From Clostridiales bacterium UBA6114 (GTDB taxonomy: Bacteria; Bacillota; Clostridia; Oscillospirales; Butyricicoccaceae): 64,000 nt of DNA. Position numbers and translations under genes: made by a program. Positions within the stretch are counted from its first letter, which is position 1, and each line of letters begins with the position of its first letter. The DNA lies in NCBI GenBank assembly GCA_002423435.1, contig DIWE01000005.1, positions 58,126 through 122,125 of the forward strand, given 5' to 3'. A model generated the notes under the pieces. The model was given only the letters and a program-made list of their open reading frames with translations. It ran no database searches and had not been told where the DNA came from. Shown here piece by piece: positions 51,398-61,422 of the stretch.

Positions 51398-52498
51398 ATG
51401 TCGAAAGTTGCAATTTTGGGTTCGGGCCACGGCGCATGCACCTATGCGGCCTATCTCGGCAAAAGGGGCCATGAGGTGCATCTGTGCGACTCAGAGCAGT
51501 TTAAGGACAATCTGACCGCCATAAAGGAAGCCGGCGGCATGGAGCTGACACATGCCGATACCGGCTTTGGCGGGATATCCATGGTCACCACGGATTTTAG
51601 CGAGGCTGTTCGGGACGTCGAGGTCATCATGATCGTTGTTCCGGGCTTCGGTCACAGCCCGATGGCCAAAGCGCTCGCTCCGCACCTGACAAAAGACCAG
51701 ATCGTCGTGTTGAATCCCGGCTCGGTCTTCGGGGCGCTGGAATTTCTGAACACGCTGAGAGAATGCGGCAACGGGGAAGACGTCACAATCTGTGAAACGG
51801 CATCCAATATCTTTGCCTGCCGCAGGGTCGGGCCGACGACGGTGCGCATTTCGGCCGTGAAAAACCAGATAGAAATCGCCTCTCTGCCCGCAGATCGCAT
51901 CTCGGATGCGATAAAGAAACTGGAAGTGTTTTTCCCGAAGCTGTATGTCGCCCTCCCGAATGTGATTTATTCCAGCCTCATGTATACCAATCTGATTGTT
52001 CATCCTGTCGGCGCAGCCCTTAACCTCGGGCGTATCGAGGACACCAAGGGGAATTTCGATTTTTACTGGGAGGGCTTAAGTCCGGGCGTCTGCAGAAACG
52101 CGCTCGCCGTCGACGCCGAAAGGATGGCCCTTGGAGCCGCCATGGGCTTTTCACAGATTCCTGGAATGGAGATTTTCTATCGCTATTACGGACACAGGGA
52201 ACGGCCGACTTTCTATGATTTCTTCCATCACAGCGAAGTCCATGGGGGCATAGGCCCATCGGCTCCCGCAAGCCTGAATCACCGTTATATTACCGAGGAC
52301 ATTCCCTATGCGCTTGTGCCTTTATCGGAGGTGTCCAAGGTTTTTGGCGTCCCGACGCCTCATATGGACGCTTTGATTACGATCCTTTCCACCGCCTGCA
52401 ATGAGGATTTCAGAAAAACAGGCCGCTCGCTCGAAAGGCTGGGGCTTTCGGGCCTTAGCCCGGAGGAGGTGATCCACCGCTTTACGGGGGGCAGGTAA
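51398..52498 (+). CDS. Opine dehydrogenase family protein, copy 2
   Basis: This 366-aa protein has the Rossmann motif AILGSGHGACTYAAYLG, the His region NLIVHPVGAALNLGRIE and FYWEGLSPGVCRNA. It is very similar over its full length to the gene at 58398; copy 3 has an extra about 9-residue insertion near residue 52. AGGGGGAAAAG precedes the ATG. The two close copies flank the ABC transporter genes, suggesting duplication within the cluster and related substrates. Confidence 0.88.
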   Translation: MSKVAILGSGHGACTYAAYLGKRGHEVHLCDSEQFKDNLTAIKEAGGMELTHADTGFGGISMVTTDFSEAVRDVEVIMIVVPGFGHSPMAKALAPHLTKDQIVVLNPGSVFGALEFLNTLRECGNGEDVTICETASNIFACRRVGPTTVRISAVKNQIEIASLPADRISDAIKKLEVFFPKLYVALPNVIYSSLMYTNLIVHPVGAALNLGRIEDTKGNFDFYWEGLSPGVCRNALAVDAERMALGAAMGFSQIPGMEIFYRYYGHRERPTFYDFFHHSEVHGGIGPSAPASLNHRYITEDIPYALVPLSEVSKVFGVPTPHMDALITILSTACNEDFRKTGRSLERLGLSGLSPEEVIHRFTGGR

Positions 52499-52585
52499 AA
52501 CTTAAAAGCAGCGTGTGTTTGGAATAAGTAACCGTTTGGAGGTATAGGCCACACGGCGGGAAAAGTGAGTCAAAGGAGTTTCGTA

Positions 52586-53542
52586 ATGTATCGTTATATA
52601 TTGAGACGCATACTGCTGATGATTCCGGTGTTACTTAGCGTAGCATTTATCGTGTTTTTAATCGTAAACCTGACGCCCGGTGATATCGCGCGCACCATTC
52701 TCGGCGGTGAGGCCCCGCAGAGCGCTGTTGATCAGCTTCGGCACGATATGTACCTTGATCAGCCTATCATCAATCGTTTTTTCATATACATAAGGGATAT
52801 ATTGAAGGGGGATTTCGGGATATCCTATCGCTCCGGCACGGAGGTGCTTCCGCAGGTCGCGGAGCGTTTCCCGGTATCTTTAAAGCTCTCGCTTTGCGCG
52901 ATTACGTTCGCGATTATCGCAGGGGTCCCTTTGGGAATTCTCTCCGCCATCAAGCAGTATTCCATCCTGGACAATATCTGCACGGTGACAGGGCTGTTCT
53001 TCGCTGCGGTACCGCCTTTCTGGTTCGGCCTGATGCTGATTTATTTCTTTTCATTGCAATTGGGATGGCTCCCGACAGGGGGACTGAGCTCGGTCAAAAG
53101 CTATGTACTGCCCACCCTGACGGTGGGCATCCCGGCGGCAGCCGGGCTGATGAGGCTGACGCGCTCGTCCATGCTTGAGACGATCCGGGCGGATTATGTG
53201 CGCACGGCGCGCTCCAAGGGCCTCCCGGAGCGCCGGGTTATCGTGCGGCACGCGCTTAAGAATGCCTTACTCCCCATCATCACGCAGATTGGCATGACCT
53301 TTGGCATCATGTTCGGCAACTGTGCCATGAGCGAGACCGTTTATGTGATCCCCGGCTGCGGCACGCTGATCTTAAACGCGGTCAAGTCGAAGGACGTACC
53401 GCTGACAACGGGCGCGATCCTTTGGCTGTCCATGGCGTTTTGCTGCATCATGCTGGTCGTCGATCTGCTCTATGCCTTCGTTGACCCGCGCATCAAGGCA
53501 AAATACAAGGGTACGGCGCGCAATTTTGGAGGGAAAGTCTGA
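52586..53542 (+). CDS. Dpp/Opp-type ABC permease, first subunit (DppB family)
   Basis: This 318-aa permease starts at the ATG at 52586, with AAAGGAG nine bases upstream. It has the family N terminus MYRYILRRILLMIPVLLSV, six membrane segments and the EAA loop RTARSKGLPERRVIVRHALKNALLP. Its C terminus ends YAFVDPRIK. Together with the next four genes it forms a complete peptide/opine-type importer. Confidence 0.93.
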   Translation: MYRYILRRILLMIPVLLSVAFIVFLIVNLTPGDIARTILGGEAPQSAVDQLRHDMYLDQPIINRFFIYIRDILKGDFGISYRSGTEVLPQVAERFPVSLKLSLCAITFAIIAGVPLGILSAIKQYSILDNICTVTGLFFAAVPPFWFGLMLIYFFSLQLGWLPTGGLSSVKSYVLPTLTVGIPAAAGLMRLTRSSMLETIRADYVRTARSKGLPERRVIVRHALKNALLPIITQIGMTFGIMFGNCAMSETVYVIPGCGTLILNAVKSKDVPLTTGAILWLSMAFCCIMLVVDLLYAFVDPRIKAKYKGTARNFGGKV

Positions 53543-53582
53543 AAAAAGCCTTGAAGCGCAGCGGAAAGGAAGGGTTATAACA

Positions 53583-54491
53583 ATGGGAAATTTAACGGCG
53601 GCCAAACCGATGGAACAGGATCCGACGACGGTCAGATATAAAAAGCGCAGCCAGCTTGCCTTTACCTGGAAAAAGCTCAAAAAAAGCAGGACCGCCATGT
53701 TCGGCCTTATAGTACTGACATGCTTTTTGCTTTTGATTATTTTTGCGGATGTCATTGCCGACTATAAGGGCGTCGCGCTCTATCAGGATTATAAGAACAG
53801 GCTGGCTTTCCCGAGCGCGGAGCACTGGTTCGGCACCGACAACTACGGGCGCGACATGCTGGCCCGCGTCATACACGGCACGCGTGTCTCCTACGCCATC
53901 GGCTTCGGTTCGATTGGGACCGCGGCAGTGATCGGCGTTGTGCTGGGCGCGACCGCGGCCTACTGCGGCGGTCTGATCGACAGCGTCATAACACGGATCA
54001 TGGACGCTCTGATGTCCATCCCAAACCTTCTGCTTGCCTTGGCGATCATGGCGGCGTTGGGCTCCGGGGCATTTAACCTGGCGATGGCCATGTCGATATC
54101 GCAAATGCCGCAGTTTGCGCGCCTGATCCGCGCTTCGGTGCTGACGGTGGTGGATCAGGAGTATGTCATGGCGGCCAAGGCCTGCGGCACGCCCCATCTG
54201 CGCATCCTCTTTAAACACATCGTGCCCAATGCCATCGGCCCGATCATGGTCCAGGGGACCATGGCGGTCGCAACGGTCATTATCGCCGCCGCCGGTTTAT
54301 CTTTCATAGGAATGGGCGTTTCGCCGCCGGTTCCCGAATGGGGTACTTTGCTCGCCGAAAACCGCGAATTCATGCGCACGAATATGTACCTCGTGGCATA
54401 TCCGGGTCTCGCCATCGTGTTATCCGCGCTGTCCCTGAATCTTTTGGGCGACGGTTTGCGCGACGCGCTGGACCCCAGACTGAAGAACTAG
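53583..54491 (+). CDS. Dpp/Opp-type ABC permease, second subunit (DppC family)
   Basis: This 302-aa permease starts at the ATG at 53583, with AAAGGAAGGG upstream; longer in-frame starts overlap the preceding gene. The N terminus is cytoplasmic, with the first membrane segment at about residues 41-60. HWFGTDNYGRDMLARVIHGTR is the characteristic DppC external loop, and AAKACGTPHLRILFKHIVPN the EAA loop. The C terminus ends LLGDGLRDALDPR. Confidence 0.93.
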   Translation: MGNLTAAKPMEQDPTTVRYKKRSQLAFTWKKLKKSRTAMFGLIVLTCFLLLIIFADVIADYKGVALYQDYKNRLAFPSAEHWFGTDNYGRDMLARVIHGTRVSYAIGFGSIGTAAVIGVVLGATAAYCGGLIDSVITRIMDALMSIPNLLLALAIMAALGSGAFNLAMAMSISQMPQFARLIRASVLTVVDQEYVMAAKACGTPHLRILFKHIVPNAIGPIMVQGTMAVATVIIAAAGLSFIGMGVSPPVPEWGTLLAENREFMRTNMYLVAYPGLAIVLSALSLNLLGDGLRDALDPRLKN

Positions 54492-54511
54492 AGGGCGGTG
54501 GAGGAACGATC

Positions 54512-55537
54512 ATGACTGTAAATATGACCGGGGCGAATGAACTGCTCAGGATAGAGAACTTAAGCGTCGAGTACAGAACAGACGAGGCCGTCTTTCATGC
54601 GGTAAACAACATATCGCTGGAGGTCGACCGCGGAGAGACGCTCGGATTGGTGGGAGAGACGGGCGCCGGCAAGACGACGATGGCGCTGAGCATTATCGGG
54701 CTGCTGCCGAACAAGATTGGCTTTGTGACCGGGGGGGAGATCCGTCTGGACGGGCAGGATGTCTTAAGCCTGTCGGAGCTTGAGCTGCAAAGGCTGCGGG
54801 GAGCCAAGGTCTCGATGATCTTTCAGGATCCCATGACCAGCTTAAACCCTGTCATGACGGTCGAGGAGCAGATTGCCGAGGTCCTGCAGGCGCACAGCGA
54901 GATGACGAGCAAGGAAATATCGGGAAGGGTGGACGAGATCCTGGAGCTTGTCGGTATCCAAAAGAGCCGCAAGGCGGAGTATCCGCATCAGTTTTCCGGC
55001 GGAATGAAGCAGCGCGTGGTGATCGCGATGGCGCTCGCGTGTGAGCCGGAACTGCTGATCGCGGACGAACCCACGACCGCGCTCGACGTCACGATACAGG
55101 CGCAGGTGCTCGCCATGATGAACGACTTAAAACAGAAGCTGCAGACGTCCATGATCATGATCACCCATGATCTGGGCATCGTCGCAATGATCTGCGACAA
55201 GGTGGCCGTCATGTATTCCGGCGAGATCATCGAGAAGGGCACGGTCGAGGATATCTACAGCGGAAGCAAGCATCACCCCTACACGGTCGGCTTATTCGGC
55301 TCCATCCCCGATCTGACAAGGAAGACGAGCCGACTGAGCCCCATCAACGGCCTTATGCCGGACTCTGCCGACCTTCCCGCAGGCTGCAAGTTTCACGACA
55401 GATGTCCGTATGTGACGGACATCTGCAGGGAACAGGCACCCGGCGTTTGCGCGGACGGCACGCACAGCATCAAATGCCATCTGTTTGCCGACAGGGCTGC
55501 GGAAACAGAACGACAAGACTGTTTAAGGAGTCAATGA
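54512..55537 (+). CDS. Dpp/Opp-type ABC ATPase, DppD family
   Basis: This 341-aa ATPase starts at the ATG at 54512, with GGTGGAGGAA upstream. Walker A is GETGAGKTT, the Q-loop IFQDPMTSLNP, the signature FSGGMKQR, Walker B LLIADEPTTALD and the switch His in MITHDLG. The C-terminal CKFHDRCPYVTDIC cluster fits DppD/OppD. It resembles the truncated ATPase at the left edge, so the organism holds at least two such importers. Confidence 0.94.
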   Translation: MTVNMTGANELLRIENLSVEYRTDEAVFHAVNNISLEVDRGETLGLVGETGAGKTTMALSIIGLLPNKIGFVTGGEIRLDGQDVLSLSELELQRLRGAKVSMIFQDPMTSLNPVMTVEEQIAEVLQAHSEMTSKEISGRVDEILELVGIQKSRKAEYPHQFSGGMKQRVVIAMALACEPELLIADEPTTALDVTIQAQVLAMMNDLKQKLQTSMIMITHDLGIVAMICDKVAVMYSGEIIEKGTVEDIYSGSKHHPYTVGLFGSIPDLTRKTSRLSPINGLMPDSADLPAGCKFHDRCPYVTDICREQAPGVCADGTHSIKCHLFADRAAETERQDCLRSQ

Positions 55538-55540
55538 GAT

Positions 55541-56512
55541 ATGAATCAGCCGTTACTCGAAACCATAGGTTTGAAAAAGTACTACAGGACCGGCGCCGGA
55601 ATGCTGCACGCCCTGGACGACGTGAGCATCCGGATCGACAAAGGCGAGACGCTGGGCGTTGTAGGCGAGTCCGGCTGCGGGAAGACCACGCTCGGCCGTA
55701 CGGTGCTTCGCCTGATTGAGGCGACGGAAGGAAAGGTCCTCTTCGAGGGAAAGGACGTACTGCGGTCTTCGCCCAGGGAAATGAAAAAAATGCGCCAGGA
55801 TATGCAGGTTATCTTTCAGGACCCGTATTCCAGCTTAAACCCCCGCATGACGGTCATGGAACTGATCGCCGAGCCGCTGATCGTCAACCGGGTCTGCACC
55901 GGCAAGTCCGAGATCGACGACAGGGTCTACGATATTATGAAAACCGTGGGCTTAAGCGCCCGCACGGTCAATATGTACCCTCACGAGATGGACGGCGGGC
56001 GCAGACAGCGCATCGGCATCGGCCGGGCGCTGGTGCTCGGTCCCAAATTCATCGTATGCGACGAGCCGGTTTCGGCGCTGGACGTTTCGATCCAGGCCCA
56101 GATTTTGAACCTGCTGATGGACCTGCGCGACGAACATGGGTATTCCTATATGTTTATCACACACGACCTGTCCGTTGTAAAGCATATTTCAAACCAGATT
56201 TTGGTGATGTATATGGGAAACTGCGTGGAGTCCGCGCCGTCGGAGGAGCTCTTCGAAAAGCAATATCACCCCTATACGAGAGCCCTTTTAAACGCCATTC
56301 CGAAGCCGACGCTCGCGTCCCGTAACACCCTGCCGCAAATCCTGCACGGCGAGGTATCGAGCCCCATCGAGCCTAAGCCCGGCTGCCGTTTTGCGCCGCG
56401 CTGCCCGCATGTCCGGCCGGACTGCACGGGCGAAAACATCCCGTTTATCGAGATCACTCCAAGGCATTTCGCGGCATGCCGGCTCGCCGGGAAGGCCGGG
56501 AGCATGAACTGA
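55541..56512 (+). CDS. Dpp/Opp-type ABC ATPase, DppF family
   Basis: This 323-aa ATPase has Walker A GESGCGKTT, Q-loop IFQDPYSSLNP, Walker B FIVCDEPVSALD and the C-terminal CRFAPRCPHVRPDC. The signature is MDGGRRQR in place of LSGGQ, matching the variant in the ATPase at 777. It starts 3 nt after the DppD gene, with AAGGAG upstream. Confidence 0.94.
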   Translation: MNQPLLETIGLKKYYRTGAGMLHALDDVSIRIDKGETLGVVGESGCGKTTLGRTVLRLIEATEGKVLFEGKDVLRSSPREMKKMRQDMQVIFQDPYSSLNPRMTVMELIAEPLIVNRVCTGKSEIDDRVYDIMKTVGLSARTVNMYPHEMDGGRRQRIGIGRALVLGPKFIVCDEPVSALDVSIQAQILNLLMDLRDEHGYSYMFITHDLSVVKHISNQILVMYMGNCVESAPSEELFEKQYHPYTRALLNAIPKPTLASRNTLPQILHGEVSSPIEPKPGCRFAPRCPHVRPDCTGENIPFIEITPRHFAACRLAGKAGSMN

Positions 56513-56591
56513 GAAAAGCAGCTTCATATTTTTATGAGGCGCGGGACACAAGGCCCGACCGAATTAAAAACATAAATTAAAAGGAGGAAGA

Positions 56592-58187
56592 ATGATGAGA
56601 ATGAAAAAGAGATCAACGGCAATCTGCGCGCTTTTCCTTACACTCATTATGTTTGCCGGCTGCACAGCTACGCCTAAGACGTCGGGATCCGCCGACGGCA
56701 CCGGCTCAGCCGCCTCCCAGCCCGCCGGGACCGCCGCATCCGATTCCGGGAAGCGCGACAGCCTGAATGTCGTCATCCCCGTCGATATCGGATCGCTCTA
56801 CCAGTGGGATACCGACGATACCTGGGCGCTATGCGTGATCTGCGAAATCGTCGACCCGCTCTGGCGCACCAGCCCCATCGACGGAAAGCTCGAAGGAATC
56901 CTTGCCGAGGAGTGGGAGCTGTCCGACGACTATAAAGAGTGCAAAGTAAAGCTCCGCGAGGGCGTGAAATTCAGCAACGGCGACCCGCTGACCACCAAGG
57001 ACGTTCAATGGACCCTTGAACAAGCCAAAACGCGGCCGTGGTGCGCCCGTTGGGTGGGAAACTTTGAGGGCGTCGAAATTGTCGACGACTACAACTTCAT
57101 CCTGCGCTGGAGCGCCGGAGATCCCAACGTGCTGAAATATTTCGCTCAGAACTCCATGAACATTCTGCCTGCCGATTATATTGTCAAAGTCGGCGAGGAC
57201 GCTTACAAAAAGAACCCCATTGGCACCGGCCCGTTCGTCCTGGAAAGCTGGACCCGCGGCGACCGCATCATCCTGAAGTCCAACAAGGATTACTTCATGG
57301 GCGCTCCGGAATACGACACGCTCGTCATCCGTATGATCCCCGACAGCAATGCCGCCCTGATGGCGCTGGAAGCGGGCGAGGTCGACGTTGTGTGCGATTT
57401 GAAGCCCAGCTTTAAGGAAACCGTCGACAAAAACGAGAATCTCCGCTGGGAGCAGACGGCCTCGCTCATGTTCATCTACATCCAGATACAAAACCAGAAG
57501 CCCCCCTTCGACGACGTCCGAGTGAGAAAGGCGCTGAATATGGCCATAAACCGCGAGCAGCTTCAGGCCGTTGCGCTTGGCGGCGGCGGGAAGCTGACCC
57601 CCTACGGCATCTCCCCGTATGCGCCGCAATGGAGCGATCAAGATCCGCTGCCCGACTATGATGTGGAAGGCGCCAGGAAATTGCTTGCCGAGGCCGGCTT
57701 CCCGAATGGGTTTGACGTAACGCTGACCTGCCGCGAGGGCGATTATCAGAAGCCCGCTTCCGAGGTGGTGCAGGCCAACTGGGCGGAAATCGGCGTCAAC
57801 TGCAAGGTGGACGTCATGGAGAAAAGCGCGCAGATGAACGACCTGATCGCCGGCAACTACCAGCTCGGCTGGCAGCAGACGACCGACGTTATCTCGGACG
57901 GCACGATCTGGGGAATGGCCAACGACAGCCACTACTGGGGCGGCAACGGCGCAAACCGCGCGTTCTACAAGAATGAGCGCTTTGACGAATTAAACAGCAT
58001 GCAGAAGATCGAGCTGGACTCGGATAAACGCATGGCATATTTTGACGAGATGAAGCAGATCTACTGGAACGACTGCCCCAACATCCCCGGCTTTTTCGCC
58101 CCGATCACCTGTGTGGTCAATAAGGATTTAAAGGGCACCTACGCCGCCATGGCAAACTTCTATCGCTTCGAGTGGTTCAAATGGTAA
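56592..58187 (+). CDS. Peptide/opine-type solute-binding lipoprotein (family 5)
   Basis: This 531-aa receptor has a signal peptide with lipobox MFAGCT, then an Ala/Gly/Ser linker. The family 5 marks are LAEEWELSDDYKECKVKLREGVKFSNGDP-type sequence (residues about 100-128) and the C-terminal domain with RVRKALNMAINRE. It binds peptides, opines or nickel complexes outside the membrane and passes them to the permeases. AAAAGGAGGAAG precedes the ATG. Unusually, it is last in the transporter operon. Confidence 0.92.
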   Translation: MMRMKKRSTAICALFLTLIMFAGCTATPKTSGSADGTGSAASQPAGTAASDSGKRDSLNVVIPVDIGSLYQWDTDDTWALCVICEIVDPLWRTSPIDGKLEGILAEEWELSDDYKECKVKLREGVKFSNGDPLTTKDVQWTLEQAKTRPWCARWVGNFEGVEIVDDYNFILRWSAGDPNVLKYFAQNSMNILPADYIVKVGEDAYKKNPIGTGPFVLESWTRGDRIILKSNKDYFMGAPEYDTLVIRMIPDSNAALMALEAGEVDVVCDLKPSFKETVDKNENLRWEQTASLMFIYIQIQNQKPPFDDVRVRKALNMAINREQLQAVALGGGGKLTPYGISPYAPQWSDQDPLPDYDVEGARKLLAEAGFPNGFDVTLTCREGDYQKPASEVVQANWAEIGVNCKVDVMEKSAQMNDLIAGNYQLGWQQTTDVISDGTIWGMANDSHYWGGNGANRAFYKNERFDELNSMQKIELDSDKRMAYFDEMKQIYWNDCPNIPGFFAPITCVVNKDLKGTYAAMANFYRFEWFKW

Positions 58188-58233
58188 AAAGACGCCCGCC
58201 GACGTGAGAAAATCGCGTCAGTGCCTCATAAAA

Positions 58234-58286
58234 GGGCGGCCCGCGCCCGGGCTGAGCCGTAAAGGCGGCCGGGGCGCGGCCGTCCC
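58234..58286 (+). terminator. Imperfect GC-rich hairpin between binding protein and opine dehydrogenase 3
   Basis: GGGCGGCC...GGGC on the left can pair with GGCC...GGCCGTCCC on the right with several interruptions. No T-tract follows. It may limit readthrough or stabilise the binding-protein mRNA. Confidence 0.35.
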
Positions 58287-58397
58287 TGCGAAAAAACGCG
58301 GCGGCAGCGCCGAAGGCATTCCCGCCCTCTGCCTGCCGCTTAAAATAACATAACCCGAAAGCCGCGGCTTTCGAAAACATAAATGGAGGAAAGCATT

Positions 58398-59525
58398 ATG
58401 GGAAAGATTGCAATCTTAGGTTCCGGCAACGGCGCCTGCACGTACGCGGCATACCTCGGCAAAAAAGGGCATGAGGTGCGCCTGTACGACCAGGAGAGGT
58501 TTAAGGATAATCTGACGGCTATTAGGGAAGCCGGCGGAATGAATCTCCTCGCCGAAGGCAATATGGTCGCGAATAAGGCGCAGGAGGAAGGCTTCGGCCC
58601 CATCTCCATGGTGACCACCGACGCCGCGGCGGCCATCGAGGGCGTGGAGGTCATCATGGTTGTGATCCCCGGCTTTGGCATCGCGCCGATTGCAAAGGCG
58701 ATCGCCCCTTACCTGAAGGCCAATCAGATCGTCATGCTCAACCCCGGCCAGGTGTTCGGCGCTCTGGAATTTCTGAACACGCTGCGCCTGTGCGGCAATC
58801 ACGAGGACGTCACGATCTGCGAGGCCGCGTCCAACATCTTCGCGTGCCGCCGCGTCGGGCCCACCACCTGCCGCATGTCCGCCATCAAATACGCGATGGA
58901 GGTCGCGGCGATTCCCGCGGAGCGCGTCGACTATTGCGTGAGCAAGCTGGACGAATTCTTCCCGAAGCTCTTTATCCCGTATCCCAGCACCATATATACC
59001 AGCCTGACCTATACGAATCTGGTTTTGCACCCGGGCCCCTCGATTCTGAACATGGGCCGCATCGAGTGGGGGAAGGGCAATTTCGATTTCTACTGGGAAG
59101 GCATGACCCCGGGCGTATGCCGCAACATGGAGGCGATCGATATAGAGCGCAGGGCGCTGGGCAGGGTATTAGGCTGCGACCTTGACGATTTTCTGTTCGT
59201 CAATCAACGCTATTACGGGCACCCCGAGAGAAATACGATCCATGAGTTTTTCACCAAGAGCGAAGTGCACGGCGGCACCGGCCCCTCCGCCCCGCATGAT
59301 CTGCATTACCGCTATGTGTCCGAGGATATCCCTTGCGCGTTCGTCCCGATAGAGGCCGTTTCAAAGGTCCTTAAAGTGGAAACCCCCGCAATCACCGCCA
59401 TCATCACGCTGGCCAGCATTGCGAATCAGGAGGACTACCGCGAGACCGGCCGGTCCCTGAAATATATGCAGCTTGAGGGGCTTGACAGAGACGGGATCGT
59501 ACAGCGCTTCCTCACCGGCAAATAA
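58398..59525 (+). CDS. Opine dehydrogenase family protein, copy 3
   Basis: This 375-aa protein starts at the ATG at 58398, with TGGAGGAAAG upstream; an in-frame ATG at 58383 lacks a site. The Rossmann motif is AILGSGNGACTYAAYLG. LVLHPGPSILNMGRIEWG carries the expected active-site His, followed by FYWEGMTPGVCRNM. It is a close paralogue of the gene at 51398. Lying after the transporter, it would act on an imported opine or make one for export. Confidence 0.88.
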   Translation: MGKIAILGSGNGACTYAAYLGKKGHEVRLYDQERFKDNLTAIREAGGMNLLAEGNMVANKAQEEGFGPISMVTTDAAAAIEGVEVIMVVIPGFGIAPIAKAIAPYLKANQIVMLNPGQVFGALEFLNTLRLCGNHEDVTICEAASNIFACRRVGPTTCRMSAIKYAMEVAAIPAERVDYCVSKLDEFFPKLFIPYPSTIYTSLTYTNLVLHPGPSILNMGRIEWGKGNFDFYWEGMTPGVCRNMEAIDIERRALGRVLGCDLDDFLFVNQRYYGHPERNTIHEFFTKSEVHGGTGPSAPHDLHYRYVSEDIPCAFVPIEAVSKVLKVETPAITAIITLASIANQEDYRETGRSLKYMQLEGLDRDGIVQRFLTGK

Positions 59526-59612
59526 AGACGATTTGCGTTTGAAAGAGCAGGCGGTGAGCTTTCCCCTAAAAACTTATAAGACAAACAGGATACGGAAGGA
59601 GCATTATCCATA

Positions 59613-61295
59613 ATGGCGAACACACCCAGGCTTAAAAGCGAGCTCGATGACCACATGGAGTTGGACTGGCAGGGAACCAGGGCGTTTTTCTACGGCCTTG
59701 GCATCGGCGAGGAGGATCTCAAAAAGCCCCGCGTCGGCATTATGAATACCTGGAACGAAATAAACCCCGGACACATCCACCAGCTTGAGCTCGGCCAGGC
59801 GGTCCGCGCGGGCGTTCTGGAGGCCGGCGGGCTGCCCTTTATGTTCAATGGGACCAGCCTCTGCGACAGCGTGGGCGGCGGCGACTATGTGCTGCCCAGC
59901 CGCGACCTCCTGGTAAATGAAATCGAACTGAACGCGCGCGCCAACAAGCTCGACGCCATGGTCCTCATCGGAACCTGCGACAAGATCGTTCCGGGCATGC
60001 TGATGGCGGCGGGGCGCGTGGACATCCCCACCATTATCGTGACGGGCGGCTATATGAAGACCAACACGCTCAACGGGAAGTATGTCGATTTTATCGATAT
60101 CGGCGCGGCCATCACCAAGGTCAAGGAGGGCCGGATGACCATGGCGGAGTTCGACGAGCTGATCTACGCGGCCTGCCCCGGCGGCGGCGCCTGCGGCATG
60201 ATGGGCACGGCCAACACCATGTGCATCCTGACCGAGGTCATCGGCATGAGCCTCCCTTATAACTCCACGACGGCGGCGCGAAGCGGCGAGATGCTGCAGC
60301 TGGCCAAAAAAGCCGGCAAGCAGGTGATGAAGCTCTGGGAAAACGGGATTACGCCGAGAAAAATCATCACCGACGAGTCCATCCGTAACGCTGTCCGCGT
60401 GTGCATGGCGGTCGGCGGGTCCTCCAACACCATCATCCATATCCCGGCCGTCGCGACCGAGGCGGGACTCTCCATCGAGTGCAGCCCCGTATACGCCGAC
60501 GCAAGCCGTGAGATACCGACCCTCATCGGCATCCGGCCAAACGGGGACAAATGCATGGCGGACCTTGACATAGCGGGGGGCGTGCCGGCGCTTTTAAATG
60601 AGCTGCGCGGCCTTCTCGACCTTAACGGCATTACGGTGACGGGAAGGACCCTCGGCGAGAACATAGAGGGCAAAGCGGCGAAGGATCACGACGTCATCCA
60701 TACGATGCAAAATCCCTATAAGCACGACGGCGGACTGATCCTCTGCAAAGGAAACCTCGTTCCCGAGGGCGCCTTTATAAAGCAGTCCGCGGTGCCCGAC
60801 AAGCTCCGGAGGTTCCGCGGCAAGGCCCGCGTCTTTTACAACAAGGACGACGCCATCCGGGCGCTCTACAACGGAGAAATCCAGGCGGGAGACGCGGTGT
60901 TCATCCTGTATCAGGGCGTAAAGGCGGGCCCGAATTCCGCTTACGCCTTCGCGACCGCCCTGAAGGGGTCTCACCTTAAAGACGATGTGTGCGCCATTAC
61001 CGACGGCCGGCTTTCCGGCGCGGCGGCGGGCGCCGTGTTCGGTTACGCCTCGCCGGAGGCCGCGCTCCGCGGCCCGCTGTGCGCGGTCAAAGACGGCGAC
61101 TGGATCAATTACGACATCGACAAGCGCGAGCTGAATATCGAGCTCAGTGACGAAATATTGAAAAAGAGGATGGAGGAAGCCGAGCTGCGCTTGCAGCCTA
61201 AAACCGGGTGGCTGTCCATCTATCAGCGCTGCGTGGGCTCCGTCTTAAAGGGCGCGACGCTCGTGGAAAACGTAAGTCCCAATAACAGGAAGTGA
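59613..61295 (+). CDS. IlvD/Edd-family Fe-S dehydratase
   Basis: This 560-aa dehydratase removes water from 2,3-dihydroxy acids using an Fe-S cluster. Cluster cysteines are in GTCDKIVPGMLMA and CPGGGACGMMGTANTM, and TDGRLSGAAAGAVFGYASPEA is the C-terminal signature. AAGGAG lies upstream. Family substrates include dihydroxy-isovalerate (IlvD), phosphogluconate (Edd) and sugar acids such as xylonate. No other branched-chain amino-acid genes are nearby, and the neighbour is an enolase-superfamily enzyme. A sugar-acid or opine-derived acid is therefore more likely than isoleucine/valine synthesis. Confidence 0.9.
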   Translation: MANTPRLKSELDDHMELDWQGTRAFFYGLGIGEEDLKKPRVGIMNTWNEINPGHIHQLELGQAVRAGVLEAGGLPFMFNGTSLCDSVGGGDYVLPSRDLLVNEIELNARANKLDAMVLIGTCDKIVPGMLMAAGRVDIPTIIVTGGYMKTNTLNGKYVDFIDIGAAITKVKEGRMTMAEFDELIYAACPGGGACGMMGTANTMCILTEVIGMSLPYNSTTAARSGEMLQLAKKAGKQVMKLWENGITPRKIITDESIRNAVRVCMAVGGSSNTIIHIPAVATEAGLSIECSPVYADASREIPTLIGIRPNGDKCMADLDIAGGVPALLNELRGLLDLNGITVTGRTLGENIEGKAAKDHDVIHTMQNPYKHDGGLILCKGNLVPEGAFIKQSAVPDKLRRFRGKARVFYNKDDAIRALYNGEIQAGDAVFILYQGVKAGPNSAYAFATALKGSHLKDDVCAITDGRLSGAAAGAVFGYASPEAALRGPLCAVKDGDWINYDIDKRELNIELSDEILKKRMEEAELRLQPKTGWLSIYQRCVGSVLKGATLVENVSPNNRK

Positions 61296-61301
61296 AATAA
61301 A

Positions 61302-61341
61302 ACCGCCCCGGCAAGGGCCTGCGGACTCTTGCCGGGGCGGT
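61302..61341 (+). terminator. Perfect GC-rich hairpin after the dehydratase
   Basis: A perfect 14-bp stem ACCGCCCCGGCAAG/CTTGCCGGGGCGGT surrounds a 12-nt loop. The T-rich side is on the minus strand, so the effect on plus-strand transcription may be partial. Confidence 0.65.
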
Positions 61342-61422
61342 CACAGATTCGCTTATTAAAAGGCGATTGCCTGACGCAGATTTTTCCGTCGGCTGTCCAA
61401 TATTGGGAAAAGAGGTATCGAT

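Noticed and set aside
50230..59525. A staphylopine-type metallophore cluster
   Set aside because: Opine dehydrogenase plus an Opp-type importer fits, but no nicotianamine-synthase-like gene, histidine racemase or exporter is nearby, and three dehydrogenases would be unexplained.
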